Positions 48,001-59,210 of a stretch of 64,000 nt of DNA are shown piece after piece (position 1 is the first letter of the stretch; each line of letters starts with the position of its first letter). The DNA is from Lathyrus oleraceus. Lineage: Eukaryota > Streptophyta > Magnoliopsida > Fabales > Fabaceae. A program made the position numbers and the translations under genes. The DNA lies in the NCBI RefSeq assembly GCF_024323335.1, contig NC_066581.1:461177197-461241196 (forward strand), read 5' to 3'. The notes under the pieces were generated by a model. That model was not told the origin of the DNA, ran no database searches, and saw nothing but the letters and a program-made list of their open reading frames with translations.

Positions 48001-49656
48001 GGATAATCTTCCATGCGAGTATACTATCCACGTTCTGACGGTAATGGATAATATATCTCATGCACTCTTCAGTCGAAGCCTGTTGTGTTTCCCCAGTTGA
48101 GTAAGATTCGTGTTCCTTTTGCGGAATCGAATATTCATTTCCCCCTTTTGAGCATATCTCCTAGTAACCGGTGATATGTCTCCTGGATAATTGTCGTATG
48201 CTTGCAATTTATCCTCAGCGAGTTATCTTTCGTCTGCCCTGTTGTTGTTGGTAACGATTGTTTCTCTTTTCGGTAGGTCACCTATTATATGCCCAGTAAC
48301 CGGTATCCCTGGTGTTCCTTCCATGCGAGTATATTATCTACGTTCTGACGGTAATAGATAATATATCTCATGCACTCCTTGGTCAAAATCTTTTGATTGT
48401 TTCTCCAGCGGAGTAAGATTCGTATTCTTTGTAGAATCGAATATCCATCCTTTAACAAGTTTGCGTTTTGCTCTCTTCAGGATGATGAGTGTTTTGGCAG
48501 TAAAAACCAATTCACGTTTCGGTCGGTCACCTATTATATACCCAGTAACCGGTATCCCTGGTGTTCCTTCCATGCGAGTATACTATCCTTGCTCTGACGG
48601 TAATGGATAATATATCTCATGCGCTCTTTGGTTGAAGCCTTTTGTACTTCCCCATTTGAGTAAGATTCGTTTTCCCTTTGCGGAGTCGAATATCCATCCT
48701 GTAAGTCGATTTGCTTTTTCAAGCCCTCCTTTTGGATGATGAGTGTTTTGGCAGTAAAAACCAATTCACGCTTGGGTTGGTCACCTATTGTGTACCCAGT
48801 AACCGGTATCCCTGGTGTTCCTTCCTTTCTGCTCCCTATTATGACCTTGGTCCCCTGCGGAGTCAGATTTTCCTGAGTTGATGTACCTTTTTCAGGTCTT
48901 CCTTAAATGTTTTGGTTGATTGATATCTCTCACCCTTATACCGGTCTTAGATATTCATTCTTCCTGAGCGTGTTGTTCTTTCACCCAGTAACCGGTGTTC
49001 AGATCACATGTCTCTTTGAGCTTGTTACCCAGTAACCGGTAACACCTCATATTTTGCTTCCTCTAGAGAGTCTTTGTTAGACATTCCCCAGCGGAGTTTC
49101 TGTTGTGATTCACCCTTTTGCTGTATTGGCGTTTTCCCCAATATATGCAATTTTTCCCGGCAGGGAGGTTCTGTGTGAATTCTTTCCCCAGCCTGAGTCC
49201 GGATTTTTATCCGAGGTATTCTTTGTGGATAGTTCTGATGTGTTAGCGTTTTCCCCAATACACGCTTTTTTTGAGTCAGCTTGAGTCTTTCCATCCGATG
49301 TGTTTCCCTTTGGAAATCTTTTCCCCAATGTGAGTCTTTTACTCCCCAGTTTAGTCCCCAGTTTCAAGTTGTGTCCTGCTCACGCATTCTTTTCTTTCTT
49401 TATCCCCATGAGAGTCCCGTCAGAGTCTCTGTTCCATTAGGAAGTGCATCATTCCTATGGATTTGTCTTTTCTCCTGATTTTTCTTTCCTTCTTTGTGGA
49501 CCTATATTCCCACAGAGATTTGTTTGTTTTGCATTCATACATCTGCATCATGAGGTCTCTTAGGGACCAAAATTTGTCTCTTTGTTATTATTTAAGCCCA
49601 TTCTACCGCGTCGAGACGAAGATTTTAACCTTCACTTCTCCGGCTAGAATGATCTT
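45022..49656 (+). other. 3' UTR with stem-loops and degenerate repeats (element A)
   Basis: 4.6 kb with the same architecture as the B 3' UTR: stem-loops at 45042-45190, CCCCAGCGGAGT-type repeats to about 46900, about ten units of TTCTACCCAGTATTCGGTAG at 46910-47600 (B has about five), then long units with CCAGTAACCGGTATCCCTGG and GACGGTAATGGATAATATAT (47985-48830), then CCCCAATATATGCA/CCCCAATACACGC repeats. Open frames here are repeat artefacts. Confidence 0.75.
45042..45190 (+). other. Triple stem-loop just after pol (element A)
   Basis: CTAAG/CTTAG (45042-45071), TGGAT/ATCCA (45092-45115) and CTAGATTG/CAATCTAG (45154-45186), the first two closing over CCCGAAAGGG. In the second hairpin A has one more pair than B. 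Confidence 0.65.
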
Positions 49657-49669
49657 AAATAGGGGCATC
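49657..49669 (+). promoter_or_regulatory. Polypurine tract of element A
   Basis: AAATAGGGGCATC directly before the 3' LTR start, identical to that of B. Confidence 0.65.
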
Positions 49670-49832
49670 TGTAAGACCCCAATTTTGTCCCTAAGATCCC
49701 TCATGGCATCATATCATAGCATTGCATAAGCCTCAAGGATCATTGGACACCTTGCTTCCTTCCCTGTGGGTGGGATCTTTCTTGAGAGTTTCTTGATCAC
49801 CAAGCATTGCTTGCATTTGTGTATCATTGTTT
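49670..49832 (+). repeat. 3' LTR fragment of element A (163 bp)
   Basis: Matches the first 163 bp of the A 5' LTR (including the GCATTGCATAAGCC version, which differs from B), then stops at the LTR of element D. The rest should lie beyond D and E, outside the window. Confidence 0.85.
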
Positions 49833-50869
49833 TGTAAGAACAAAAAATTGTTCTACAACAGATTCCAAGATTTTGATGATAACAAAAGACGAAACCAAAA
49901 AATGGCACTCTAACATAAAGTTTCTAAGTGTGCAGGAATCTAAACAAAAAGAAAGGAATCTGATTACGTCATCAGACACAGAATCATATCAGATACAAAT
50001 TATAAGAAGCATCTGAAGTAGTAACACACTCAAAATGTTCTAACTCTGAGCAAAACAGCAAAAACATCAGAGGCATCTGAACAAGGAGTTCGCTCTAGAA
50101 GTTCTAACTCTGAACAAAAGTATATCTCAATTCCAGAAGCTCTCAGCGTCATCTGAAGCCATCATCAGAACCCTAAGAGATCAAAACATCAGAAGCTCCA
50201 AATCCACATAACAAGATCTCAGATTAACAGAGTCACATAGACCTTGATTATGGATTTCCTAAATCAGAAAGAGTAACGTCAACTTCGAATTTAAATGGAA
50301 AGGAACTATTATTGGAAAGAAGTTATTCAGGGAGACAAAGTTGTTTTGGCAAGAAACAACAGAAGTTATGGCAGTAATTCCTATTCAAGACTAAATTATC
50401 TGCCATCAATGTCAACGGTCCTTTCACCTCTATATAAAGGACAACAATCAGCATTGAGAGATACACCAACACGCATAAACTCATTCTTCTCTCTCTCTCA
50501 ATCTTTCATGAAGCTTTTGCTTAGAACGTGAAACATTCTTTTGTTCTTACTGTTGTAATATTTGCTTTATCCTAGAAGCACTCTAGATTACAAGTCTTTT
50601 TTATCTATTACTTTATTTCCTCAAGTGACTCTGCGCAGTCTGTATACTTGAGAGGACTAAGAGATCTTTCTCTTAGACGTTAGTTGTAATAATCTTTCAA
50701 GATTAGTGGATTAAGTCCTTATTGAAGGCGAAATCACCTTGGCCGGGTGGACTAGAGTAGCTTTGTGTTATAAGCGAACCAGTATAAATTCCTTGTGTGG
50801 TCTTTGTCTGAAAAAGCGCTTATTTTCCAAAACAATTCAAACCCCCCTTTCTTGTTTTTCTCACCTTCA
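49833..50869 (+). repeat. 5' LTR of element D (1037 bp)
   Basis: Starts TGTAAGAACA where the A LTR match ends, and finishes CACCTTCA two nt before the PBS. The first bases contain an inverted repeat (AGAACAA/TTGTTCT). TATATAAA at 50431-50438 is a good TATA box, followed by a CT-rich initiator area (TTCTCTCTCTCTCAATC). The 1-bp placement of the boundary is uncertain because the partner LTR is not in view. Confidence 0.8.
50431..50438 (+). promoter_or_regulatory. Candidate TATA box of the D LTR
   Basis: TATATAAA in CACCTCTATATAAAGGAC, followed about 55 nt on by a CT-rich stretch typical of plant start regions. Confidence 0.65.
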
Positions 50870-50871
50870 AT

Positions 50872-50883
50872 TGGTATCAGAGC
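50872..50883 (+). promoter_or_regulatory. Primer binding site, initiator tRNA-Met type (element D)
   Basis: TGGTATCAGAGC two nt after the LTR, the common plant copia primer site. Confidence 0.85.
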
Positions 50884-50951
50884 TTCGGCTCTGTTATTGA
50901 TTTTCTAATCAAACACTTCACAGTGTAGAGAGATCCAGAACGAGAAAAACC

Positions 50952-52397
50952 ATGGCCCACACAAATGAAAGAGACAGTTTTAATGTTAAGCCTCCTGTAT
51001 TTGATGGAGAAAAATTCGACTACTGGAAAGATATGATTGAGAGCTTCTTTCTAGGCTATGATGCTGATCTCTAGGACATTGTCACAGATGGATACAAACC
51101 TCCTGTCACAGAGGATGGAGTTGAAGTTCCCAGAAGTATGATGTCAGATGATCAGAAGCGAGTTTTCAAAAATCATCACAAGGCCAGAACCATACTTCTC
51201 AATGTTATATCTTAAAACGAGTATGAAAAGATCACCAACAGAGAAACAACCAAAGACATACTTGACTCTCTGAGGATGACTCGTGAAGGAAACTCTCAGG
51301 TCAAAGAGACAAAGGCTCTGGCGCTTATCCAGAAATATGAAGCCTTCAAAATGGAGGATGACGAAGCCATAAAGGTAATGTTCTCCAGATTCCAAACTCT
51401 TATTGCAGGTCTCAAAGTTCTAGACAAAGGGTACACAACTGCAGACCACGTCAAAAAGATAGTCAGAAGCTTGCCAAAGAAGTGGAGACCCATGGTCACT
51501 TCTCTGAAGCTGTCTAAGGATCTGAACAATATCAGTCTTGAAGAGCTTGTCAGTTCTCTCAGAAGCCATGAGATAGAACTAGAGGAAGACGAACCTCAGA
51601 AGAAGAACAAGTCTGTAGCATTAAAGTCCAGATCTGAAAGACGCAAATCTGACAAAACAAAAGCATTCCAGGCCGAGACAGAAGATGCAGATGACTCTGA
51701 ACAAGAAGATTATGATGAGGAAGAAGAGTTGTCTCTCCTGACCAGAAGAGTTAAACAACTCTGGAAAAAGAGGAACAACAACTTCAGAAGACCAAAACCC
51801 AAAGGGGATCGATCAGAATCAACCTCAAAAGGTAAAACTAACAAAGATATTACTTGTTATGAATGTAAAGAAACAGGTCACTACAGGAATGAATGCCCCA
51901 AGCTAAAGAAAGATAGTTCCAAAAAAGAAAGTTTCAAGAAAAATACCTTCAGGACAAAGAAAGGATTAATGGCTACCTGGGATGATAGCGAATCTGACTC
52001 ATCAGAATCTGACTCTGATGAACAGGCCAATGTGGCATTCATGGCTACCACATCCAGGAACAATTCAGATGAAGAATCTGAAGAGGTATTTTCTGAACTC
52101 TCTCGATCTGATCTAGAATCATGCTTGTCAGAAACTCTTAACTCATATCAGAAATTAAAACAAAAGTTTAAAGCAATAAAAGGCTGTCTTGAAGAAAAAT
52201 TTGAAGAATGTGGCAAACTTGAGATGACAATTCTAAAACGAGAAGATGAAATCGGATCTTTAACATTACAAAGAGATGCAGCAAATAAAAATCGTTTAGA
52301 ACAGGAAGAAGCGTTATCTCAAGCTCCACAGACTTCAAATACGATAATTTATAAATACGAAGAAGCCTTTCAAGAATTTTTGAAAAATGGGATATGA
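50952..52397 (+). pseudogene. gag: Copia Gag with nonsense codons (element D)
   Basis: ATG at 50952 opens MAHTNERDSFN, followed by the copia Gag phrase FDYWKDMIESF. TAG at 51072-51074 (Trp position) and TAA at 51213-51215 interrupt the frame, which is then open from 51276 to 52397. The later part has KALALIQKYEAFKM and ITCYECKETGHYRNECPK, a canonical CX2CX4HX4C knuckle near 51855-51895, then an acidic Ser/Asp/Glu-rich tail with a coiled-coil-like end. In this group Gag runs into Pol, so the TGA ending this frame may itself be a mutation: family-like residues (MASMIYGVSQNNKKGIGY) follow it in frame. Confidence 0.82.
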
Positions 52398-55300
52398 AGG
52401 AGTGTTATGGCATCCATGATTTATGGAGTCAGTCAAAACAATAAAAAGGGAATTGGGTATGATCCTAAGGAAGATAAAACTTCTACTAGTGACCAACTCA
52501 AATCTCCATTTTCATATCACTACATACACACAAGAACAAAAATTTGAAATTGCTAGAAACCCCAAAGTTATAATAAACTCTGGGAAAACTAGTCAGAAAG
52601 GACCCAAGAGACTCTGGGTACCAAAAGATAAGATTGTTTATGTTGCAGATATCCTATGCAGCAAAGTTCAAACACCAGTCATGGTACCTGGACTCTGGAT
52701 GCTCGCGACACATGACGGGAAGAAAGTCTATGTTCCAAAGCCTAGAACTTAAAGACGCTGGATTCGTAGGCTTCGGAGGAGATCAGAAAGGAAGGATCAG
52801 AGGCTCCGGAACTATTGCTAATGGTACTCTTCCCTCTATATCTGATGTCCTTTACGTAGAAGGATTAATGCATAACCTGTTATCCATAAGTCAATTAAGT
52901 GATAACGGGTATGACGTAATCTTTAATCAAAAAACATGTAAAGCCATAAATCAAAACAATGGTTCTGTCCTATTCACAGGCAAGAGGAAAAACAATATCT
53001 ATAAAATTAATCTTTCTGATTTAAAAGAACAAAATGTGAAATGTCTGATGTCTGTTCACGAAGAGCAATGGGTATGGCATAGACGCTTGGGCCACATTAG
53101 CATGAGAAAACTATCTCAGCTAAATAAACTCGAGTTAGTCAGAGGCCTACCTAAACTGAAGTTTTCTTCAGATGCTCTATGTGAAGCATGTTAGAAAGGA
53201 AAATTTTCAAAAACCTCTTTCAAAAAGAAAACTATTGTTACCACCTCTAAGCCTCTGGAACTTCTTCACATTGATTTATTTGGTCCTGTGAAAACAGCAT
53301 CAGTCAATGGAAAGAAGTATGGACTAGTCATTGTTGATGATTTCAGTCGCTGGACATGGGTGAAATTCCTAAAGCACAAGAGTGAGTCATACTCTGTATT
53401 CACTAGTTTCTGCTCCAAAGTGCAAAAAGAATTTGACTCTAAAATTATTAGAGTCAGAAGTGATCATGGTGGGGAATTTGAAAACAAAGATTTTGAGGAA
53501 TTATTTGACTCTAATGGAATATCCCATGATTTCTCCTGCCCTAGAACTCCACAACAAAATGGAGTTGTAGAGAGGAAGAATAGGACACTCCAAGAGATGG
53601 CCAGAACCATGATCAATGAAACAAATGTGGCTAAGCACTTTTGGGCCGAAGCTGTAAATCAGCGTGTTATATTCATAATAGAATCTCCATAAGACCTATT
53701 CTGGAAAAGACTCCCTATGAACTGTGTAAAGGAAGGAAACCAAACATTTCATATTTCCATCCATTTGGATGTTCTTGCTTTATTTTAAACACTAAAGATC
53801 ATCGGAACAAGTTTGATTCCAAAGCACAGAAAGGTATTATGTTAGGATACTCAGAACGCCCTAAAGGCTACAGAGTATACAATACAGAAACCAAAATTGT
53901 GGAAGAATCAATTCATGTCAGATTTGACGATAAGCTTGACCCTGAAAAGTCAAAGCTAGTTAAAAATTTTGCAGATTTAGAAATCACTCTTGCAGGATCT
54001 GATAAAGCTCTAGAAGCAACTGCCACTCAGAACTCTGAGGAAATTCATTCCCCAGTAATCCCAAAGAAAGCTAAAAGTCGCATCAACGTATCTGAAGATT
54101 TGATTCTGGGCAACAAAGACGAACCTGTCAGAACCAGATCTACCTTCAGGACCTCTGAAGAGACGCCTCTGGGACTAGTGTCTCTGATCGAGCCTACGTC
54201 CTGTGATGAAGCACTTCAAGATAACGACTGGGTTTCAGCTATGCAAGAAGAGTTAGATCAATTCACAAAGAATGATGTCTGGGATCTTGTTCCCAAGCCC
54301 AGAAGCACTCACGTTATTGGAACCAGATGGGTATTCAGAAACAAGCTGAATGAGAAAGGAGAAGTCGTCAGAAACGAAGCTCGACTGGTAGCTCAAGGTT
54401 ACAGTCAACAAGAAGGTATTGACTACAATGAAACCTTTGCTCCAGTCGCAAGGTTAGAATCTATTCGTCTTCTTGTATCTTTTGCTATTAACCATTCTAT
54501 TAAATTATATCAAATGGATGTCAAGAGCGCATTCCTTAATGGTTATATATCAGAAGAAGTGTATGTCAACCAACCTCCAGGTTTTGAAAATCCAAATTTT
54601 CCAGAACATGTCTTTAAACTTAAAAAATCTTTATATGGACTTAAACAAGCTCCCAGAGCTTGGTATGAACGTTTAAGTAATTTTCTTCTGGAACACAATT
54701 TTATCAGAGGGAAAGTTGACTCCACACTCTTCTGTAAAAACCTTAACAATGATCTCATGATATGTCAGATATATGTTGATGATATTATTTTTGGTTCTGC
54801 TAACGCCTCTGCTTGTCAAGAATTCTCTGAGTTAATGGAGGCAGAATTTGAAATGAGCTTAATGCAAGAACTAAAGTTCTTTCTAGGAATTCAAATTAAC
54901 CAAACTTCAGAAGTCACGTACGTTCATCAAAGCAAATACATAAAAGATGTTCTGAAGAAATTTGACATGGCTGAATGCAACTCTGCAAAGACTCCCATGC
55001 ATCCAACATACATTCTTGAAAAGGAAGAAGTCAGTAAAAAGGTTTGTCAGAAGCTCTATCGTGGTATGATAGGCTCCCTTCTCTATCTGACTGCTACTCG
55101 ACCTGATATTCTCTTTAGTGTCTGTCTCTGTGCCAGATTCCAATCAGATCCTAGAGAAACTCACTTAACAGCAGTTAAGAGAATTTTCAAATATCTGAAA
55201 GGAACTCCTAACCTGGGCCTGATGTATGAGAAAACATCAGAGTATAGACTTTCGGGTTACTATGATGCAGATTACGCAGGAGATAGATTGGAACGAAAAA

Positions 55301-55719
55301 GCACATTTGGAAATTGTCAGCTCCTAGGAAACAATCTTATATCCTGGGCCAGCAAAAGACAGTCAACTATGGCTCTATCAACTGCAGAAGCAGAATATAT
55401 CTCAGCATCACTGTGCACAACTCAGATGCTCTGGATGAAGAATCAGCTAGAAGATCTGCAAATCTTCGAGAGTAACATTCCTATCTTTTGTGATAATACT
55501 GCTGCCATTTGTTTAAGTAAGAATCCCATTTTACACTCCAGAACTAAGCAAATTGAAATAAAACATCATTTTATCAGAGACTATGTTCAGAAAGGGATAG
55601 TAACATTGAAGTTCATTGATACAGATCATCAATGGGCAGATATCTTTACTAAGCCTTTAGCTGAAGATAGATTTCTTTTTATCCTAGAAAATCTGAACAT
55701 TCAAAATTGTCCTGAATAA
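52398..55719 (+). pseudogene. pol: Copia Pol: protease-integrase-RT-RNase H, broken (element D)
   Basis: Protease motif DSGCSRHMTG at about 52691. Integrase has an HHCC finger (WHRRLGHIS, CEAC), then LLHIDLFGP, RSDHGGEFE and the Glu in PQQNGVVERKNR. RT has MDVKSAFLNG and YVDD (54772-54783). RNase H has ADYAGDRLERKSTFG and STAEAEYISAS. Integrase before RT is the copia order. Breaks: a frame change near 52520, TAG at 53192-53194, and a one-base loss near 53660 at the end of integrase. From 53641 the RT-RNase H frame is open for 692 codons to TAA 55719. Confidence 0.87.
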
Positions 55720-56199
55720 ATTGTGCCTCTGAAAATGTAAAATGAGACTCTGACATAAACAAATGAGCTTCTGCCTCTGACTCTGATACTTCTACCAAGT
55801 TAAGAAGATATCTGAGTTAGAAATCTCCAGGAACCAATCCTTTGGTATTCCTAAAGATCGGATACATCAACACGTGGAGTGAATTGCGTCTAACCTTGGA
55901 ACTTCTAGACAGCTGTCCAGAAGAAATTCAAAGGACAGACGTTTGAGATCTCCTCGAGCAGTGTGCATACTGTTGGGATTAGACATTCATTAATGAGCCT
56001 TAATCATTTATCCCCCTAAGCGTGCTAACTTGTTTTTTGTGCTAAACTCAGATTGGTGTGTCGTTTTGCATGCAGTTCGTTTTAGTATATAAACACTTCT
56101 CTCACATTGTGCACACACTTCACTTTCACTCACTTTCTCAAACCAGTTCTCTCAGGCATTTCTGCAAGCAGTTCATCTTCATCTTGTTTTTCATCATCA
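55720..56199 (+). promoter_or_regulatory. Spacer with internal TATA box before the envelope-like ORF (element D)
   Basis: 480 nt between pol and the third ORF. TATATAAA lies at 56086-56093, followed by a pyrimidine-rich tract (CACTTCTCTCACATTGTGC, TTTCACTCACTTTCTC) and an ATG 107 nt after the box. This looks like a plant core promoter plus leader. CTCTCAG near 56155 could alternatively be a splice acceptor for a subgenomic RNA. Neither is proven. Confidence 0.5.
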
Positions 56200-58303
56200 A
56201 TGGATTCTCAACAACAATCAGTATTTAACTACTCTCAACAAATGGAATCCAGCAACGCAGCTCAAAGCACAAGCACTCCTACTCCAACAGTTACAGGCGT
56301 AACCATAACACCAGTTTACAAGGAACCTCATATTCTTGATCGTGAGCCTCACATCAATCTTGCAACTCCTTTTGAAAAACTGGAAGTTTTGTGTGAATCT
56401 CTGGTGGATTTCAACAACATGAAGAGGAATGGAGTAGATCTTACTGAAGAACTTCATCAACAAGGTTGGGAAAACTACTTTCAACGGCTCTATGGCCCTG
56501 TTTACCCAAACCTCATCAAGGAATTCTGGAGGTTTGCTGACGCTGACGACCATTTCATTGTCTCCTACGTTCTGGGGGTAAAGATAGTGATTACTGAAAA
56601 ATCAATTGCCTCTTTGCTGAACATGGAGAAAGCTGGAGGAAGAAGGATTTACAACATCAATCCTAGGGCAAGGTACATTGCTCAGGAAATCAACCCCACC
56701 ATATTCAAACTCAACACAGAAGGAAATCCCTCAAAGAACAAAGAACTACATCAGAATCTCCGAGTGTGGCTCAAGATCATTTTGGGAACTATTCATCATC
56801 GCCCAGCATCCAACTCATCAGATTACATCCATACAGATCAGAAGTGTATTCTTTACTGTATTCATAAGGGTCTGAAGCCTTGCCTCCCAGCCCTCCTCTT
56901 CAAATATCTCAGAGACTCCGTACGGGAGACCAGGAACAACATGAAACCCAGAACCTACATCCCTCTGGGAAGACTTCTCTCTGATGTTCTGATTGAAAAT
57001 GGGCTTGTAGATCATCTGGAGAAAAACAAACTCATGGAAGATTTGGCAATAGACACTGGAAAGCCTTTGAACTCCAGAAATCTGAAGAGCATGGGAATTC
57101 TGAAGAAGATTCAAGTCAAACCTACGCTGGACACCTCTTGGGACGCTTTAAAAGATCAGAGGAAGATGCCACATGGTCTCGCAAGGTTCTACAAGAATGA
57201 ACCCAGAGAGGCAATCCTCCACTATCTCCAACGTCTGAAGGATGAAGGAGTGGACATCTCAGACTTCAGACTAGACGATATGCTAGATTCAGAATCAGAC
57301 TTCGTTAAGTTCAAAAGAGGTCCATCTGAGAAGTCTTCAAGAGCGAAGAAAGCAAGGCTAGGAGAAACTTCTGAATCAAGACCTTCAGCGCCTCTGCAAG
57401 AATCTTCTGGTAAGTCTGCCTCTGCTATTCCCTCTGTACAGCCATTGGCTTCTTCTACACCTCTACCAACCCCCATCTACACCACATCTGAAACCCCTCC
57501 TTCTACAACTAGATCCTCTCAACCTCTACCAAAATTCAATCTTGCCAATACCTCTTTACCACTATCCGAAGCCGAACAATTAAATCAAACCACGTCCTCA
57601 TCCACAGCCCCAGAGTCACCTCCCTATTTTACCATTTCCTCAGATACAGAACACTCTGACCCAACCTCTCCAACCCTAGCCCAACTTCAGGCTCAAAGCC
57701 TTGCCTCTCAACAACCAACACCACCTCCACCTGAAGTAACTTCACCACAACCAACCATCACTCTTTCTGTAGTTCAACCCTCTGACCTTCATACCTCTGA
57801 CACTATCCCTCCAAACCCTTCCGCTGAACCTGAACCTGAATCTGAACCTGAACCTGAACCTGAATCTGAACCTGAACCTGAATCTGAACCTGAATCTGAA
57901 CCTGAACCTAAATCTGAACCTGAACCTGAACCTCAAACACTAAACCTAAGCCCTTTAACCTCTCCACCTCAAACATCTGAACCTGAACATTCCTTGCCTA
58001 CCCTAAAGGAAGCCATTATGCTGTTCGCAGGGGCTTCAGTACAAAAGGTCAAGTCTCTGACCATAAACTCTGGCATCAGTGATGATCCTGACTCTGTAAG
58101 GACACACTGGAACAGAGTCATTGGCTAGATGACTTCTGAGGCCTTCAAGCTGAAGCACATCTCTGAGCAAGTCAGACACGACTTCATCAAAGATGCTGAG
58201 GCAAGACTACAGGAGCGTCTGGCCAGAGAAGCTGAAGAAGAAGCCAGAAGGAAAGAAGAAGAAAAAGCCAGACAAGCAAAAATCCAAAGGGCCAAGGAAG
58301 CTG
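56200..58303 (+). pseudogene. Envelope-like third ORF, interrupted by E (element D)
   Basis: ATG 56200 (MDSQQQSVFN) gives 642 codons to TAG 58126-58128, at a probable Trp codon. The frame then continues in phase with a charged coiled coil (RLAREAEEEARRKEEEKARQ) until the LTR of E at 58304. Residues about 60-370 form a globular domain (FADADDHFIVSYVLGV, SIASLLNMEKAGGRR) that I recall being annotated as envelope-like or putative plant transposon protein; no search was run. Then come a Ser/Pro/Thr-rich region and a Glu-Pro repeat (57826-57936). I see no clear signal peptide or membrane segment, so an envelope function is unproven. Confidence 0.75.
57826..57936 (+). repeat. Hexanucleotide repeat coding for Glu-Pro/Glu-Ser
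   Basis: Alternating CCTGAA and TCTGAA units, about 18 in a row, encoding an EPEPESEP-type stretch within the envelope-like ORF. The minus-strand open frame of Arg-Phe repeats is its shadow. Confidence 0.85.
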
Positions 58304-58432
58304 TGTAACACCCCGATAAAAATAAGATAATTATTTAATTTAAGTTAATATTATATTTATTAATTTAATTAAAATAATTGGAATTATTGGATTATTATTA
58401 TTATTATTATTGGAATAATAATTATTGGAAAA

Positions 58433-58440
58433 TATATAAG
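58433..58440 (+). promoter_or_regulatory. Candidate TATA box of the E LTR
   Basis: TATATAAG about 130 bp into the LTR, just after the ATT-rich stretch. This is close to the LTR start, so U3 would be short unless another promoter is used. Confidence 0.5.
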
Positions 58441-58885
58441 TTGGAAATAAGGAAAAAGAGTTCCATTTTTTTGTAAAGAGGGTTTTACGTGAAAAGCAGA
58501 GAAACGGCTGAAAAGAGGAAAAGGGCAAAGAGCAGAGCAAGAGGAAGAAGGTTGGAGAAGAGAAAAGCTTGAAGCTTAAAGATTCGCCAGATTAATTCAG
58601 GTAAGGGGGGTTTATCGTCGTTTAATGGGTATTATAGATTAACATGTAATGGGTAGTGATAAACCGTTGAATTGACCCTAATTGGGATGATGAGTGCTGA
58701 AAATTTGTGATGAATAAACTGTGTTTAAGCTGTGATTGAATCGGTAATTGTGTGAGTCGTGATTTCCCGAACGTATAGCTTTTTACGGAATCGGATTCGG
58801 AGGTCCGGAAGTCCTCCAACGGCGGAAAATGCGGGTAATTCTGCATTCTGCTTCGTGTTAGCACAGGAACAGCTTTCTGTCTTGC

Positions 58886-59136
58886 GTTAACCGGTTAACC
58901 CAGGGTGTTAACCGGTTAACACTGTTAGGAATTGTGAGGTATTGCTGTTTTGCTTGCGTTAACCGGTTAACCCAGGGCGTTAACCGGTTAACACTGTTGT
59001 GGGTTGTGAAAATATTGTTGTTCTGTCTGCGTTAACCGGTTAACCCAGGGCGTTAACCGGTTAACACTGTTGAGTTTTGCCAGAAAGCGTGTTTTGTCTG
59101 CGTTAACCGGTTAACCCAGGGCGTTAACCGGTTAAC
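58886..59136. repeat. Eight copies of palindrome GTTAACCGGTTAAC in the E LTR
   Basis: Perfect copies start at 58886, 58907, 58958, 58979, 59031, 59052, 59102 and 59123. They come in pairs 21 bp apart joined by CCAGGGC or CCAGGGT, and the pairs repeat every 71-73 bp. All eight palindromes are unmutated although the spacers between pairs vary. Confidence 0.93.
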
Positions 59137-59210
59137 ACTGTGGGAAAAGAGAAAAAATTGATAATTGAATCTTGTGTACGTTTTGGAATGGAATTATATA
59201 GTACTTAGTT

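Larger units (their letters stand above)
5711..49832 (+). mobile_element. Element A: Ogre retrotransposon, split by B and cut by D
   Basis: A plus-strand Ogre element inserted in C. Parts are 5' LTR 5711-10891, PBS 10898-10915, leader, ORF1 first part to 12480, then the 24.4 kb element B plus duplicated ATACC, ORF1 second part from 36838, gag-protease 38001-41296, intron, pol 41560-45021, 3' UTR, polypurine tract and 163 bp of 3' LTR. Without B about 19.8 kb remains; the intact element would have been near 25 kb. A is dead, with nonsense codons in ORF1, gag, protease and pol and a mutated intron acceptor. Compared by eye over the 163-bp overlap, the two LTRs differ at about four places. Confidence 0.9.
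49833..58303 (+). mobile_element. Element D: SIRE/Maximus-like Ty1/copia retrotransposon, cut by E
   Basis: A 1.04-kb LTR, methionine-type PBS, gag with a CCHC knuckle, protease, integrase before RT (copia order), RNase H, then a separate envelope-like ORF. This organisation is known for the SIRE/Maximus group. Pol carries stops and frameshifts. The element is interrupted by E at 58303, so its end, 3' LTR and target duplication are outside the window. Confidence 0.88.

Noticed and set aside
57742..57936. Minus-strand Arg-Phe repeat protein
   Set aside because: Shadow of the Glu-Pro hexanucleotide repeat of the envelope-like ORF.
56200..58303. True viral envelope glycoprotein
   Set aside because: No clear signal peptide, membrane anchor or cysteine pattern; kept only as envelope-like by position in the element.
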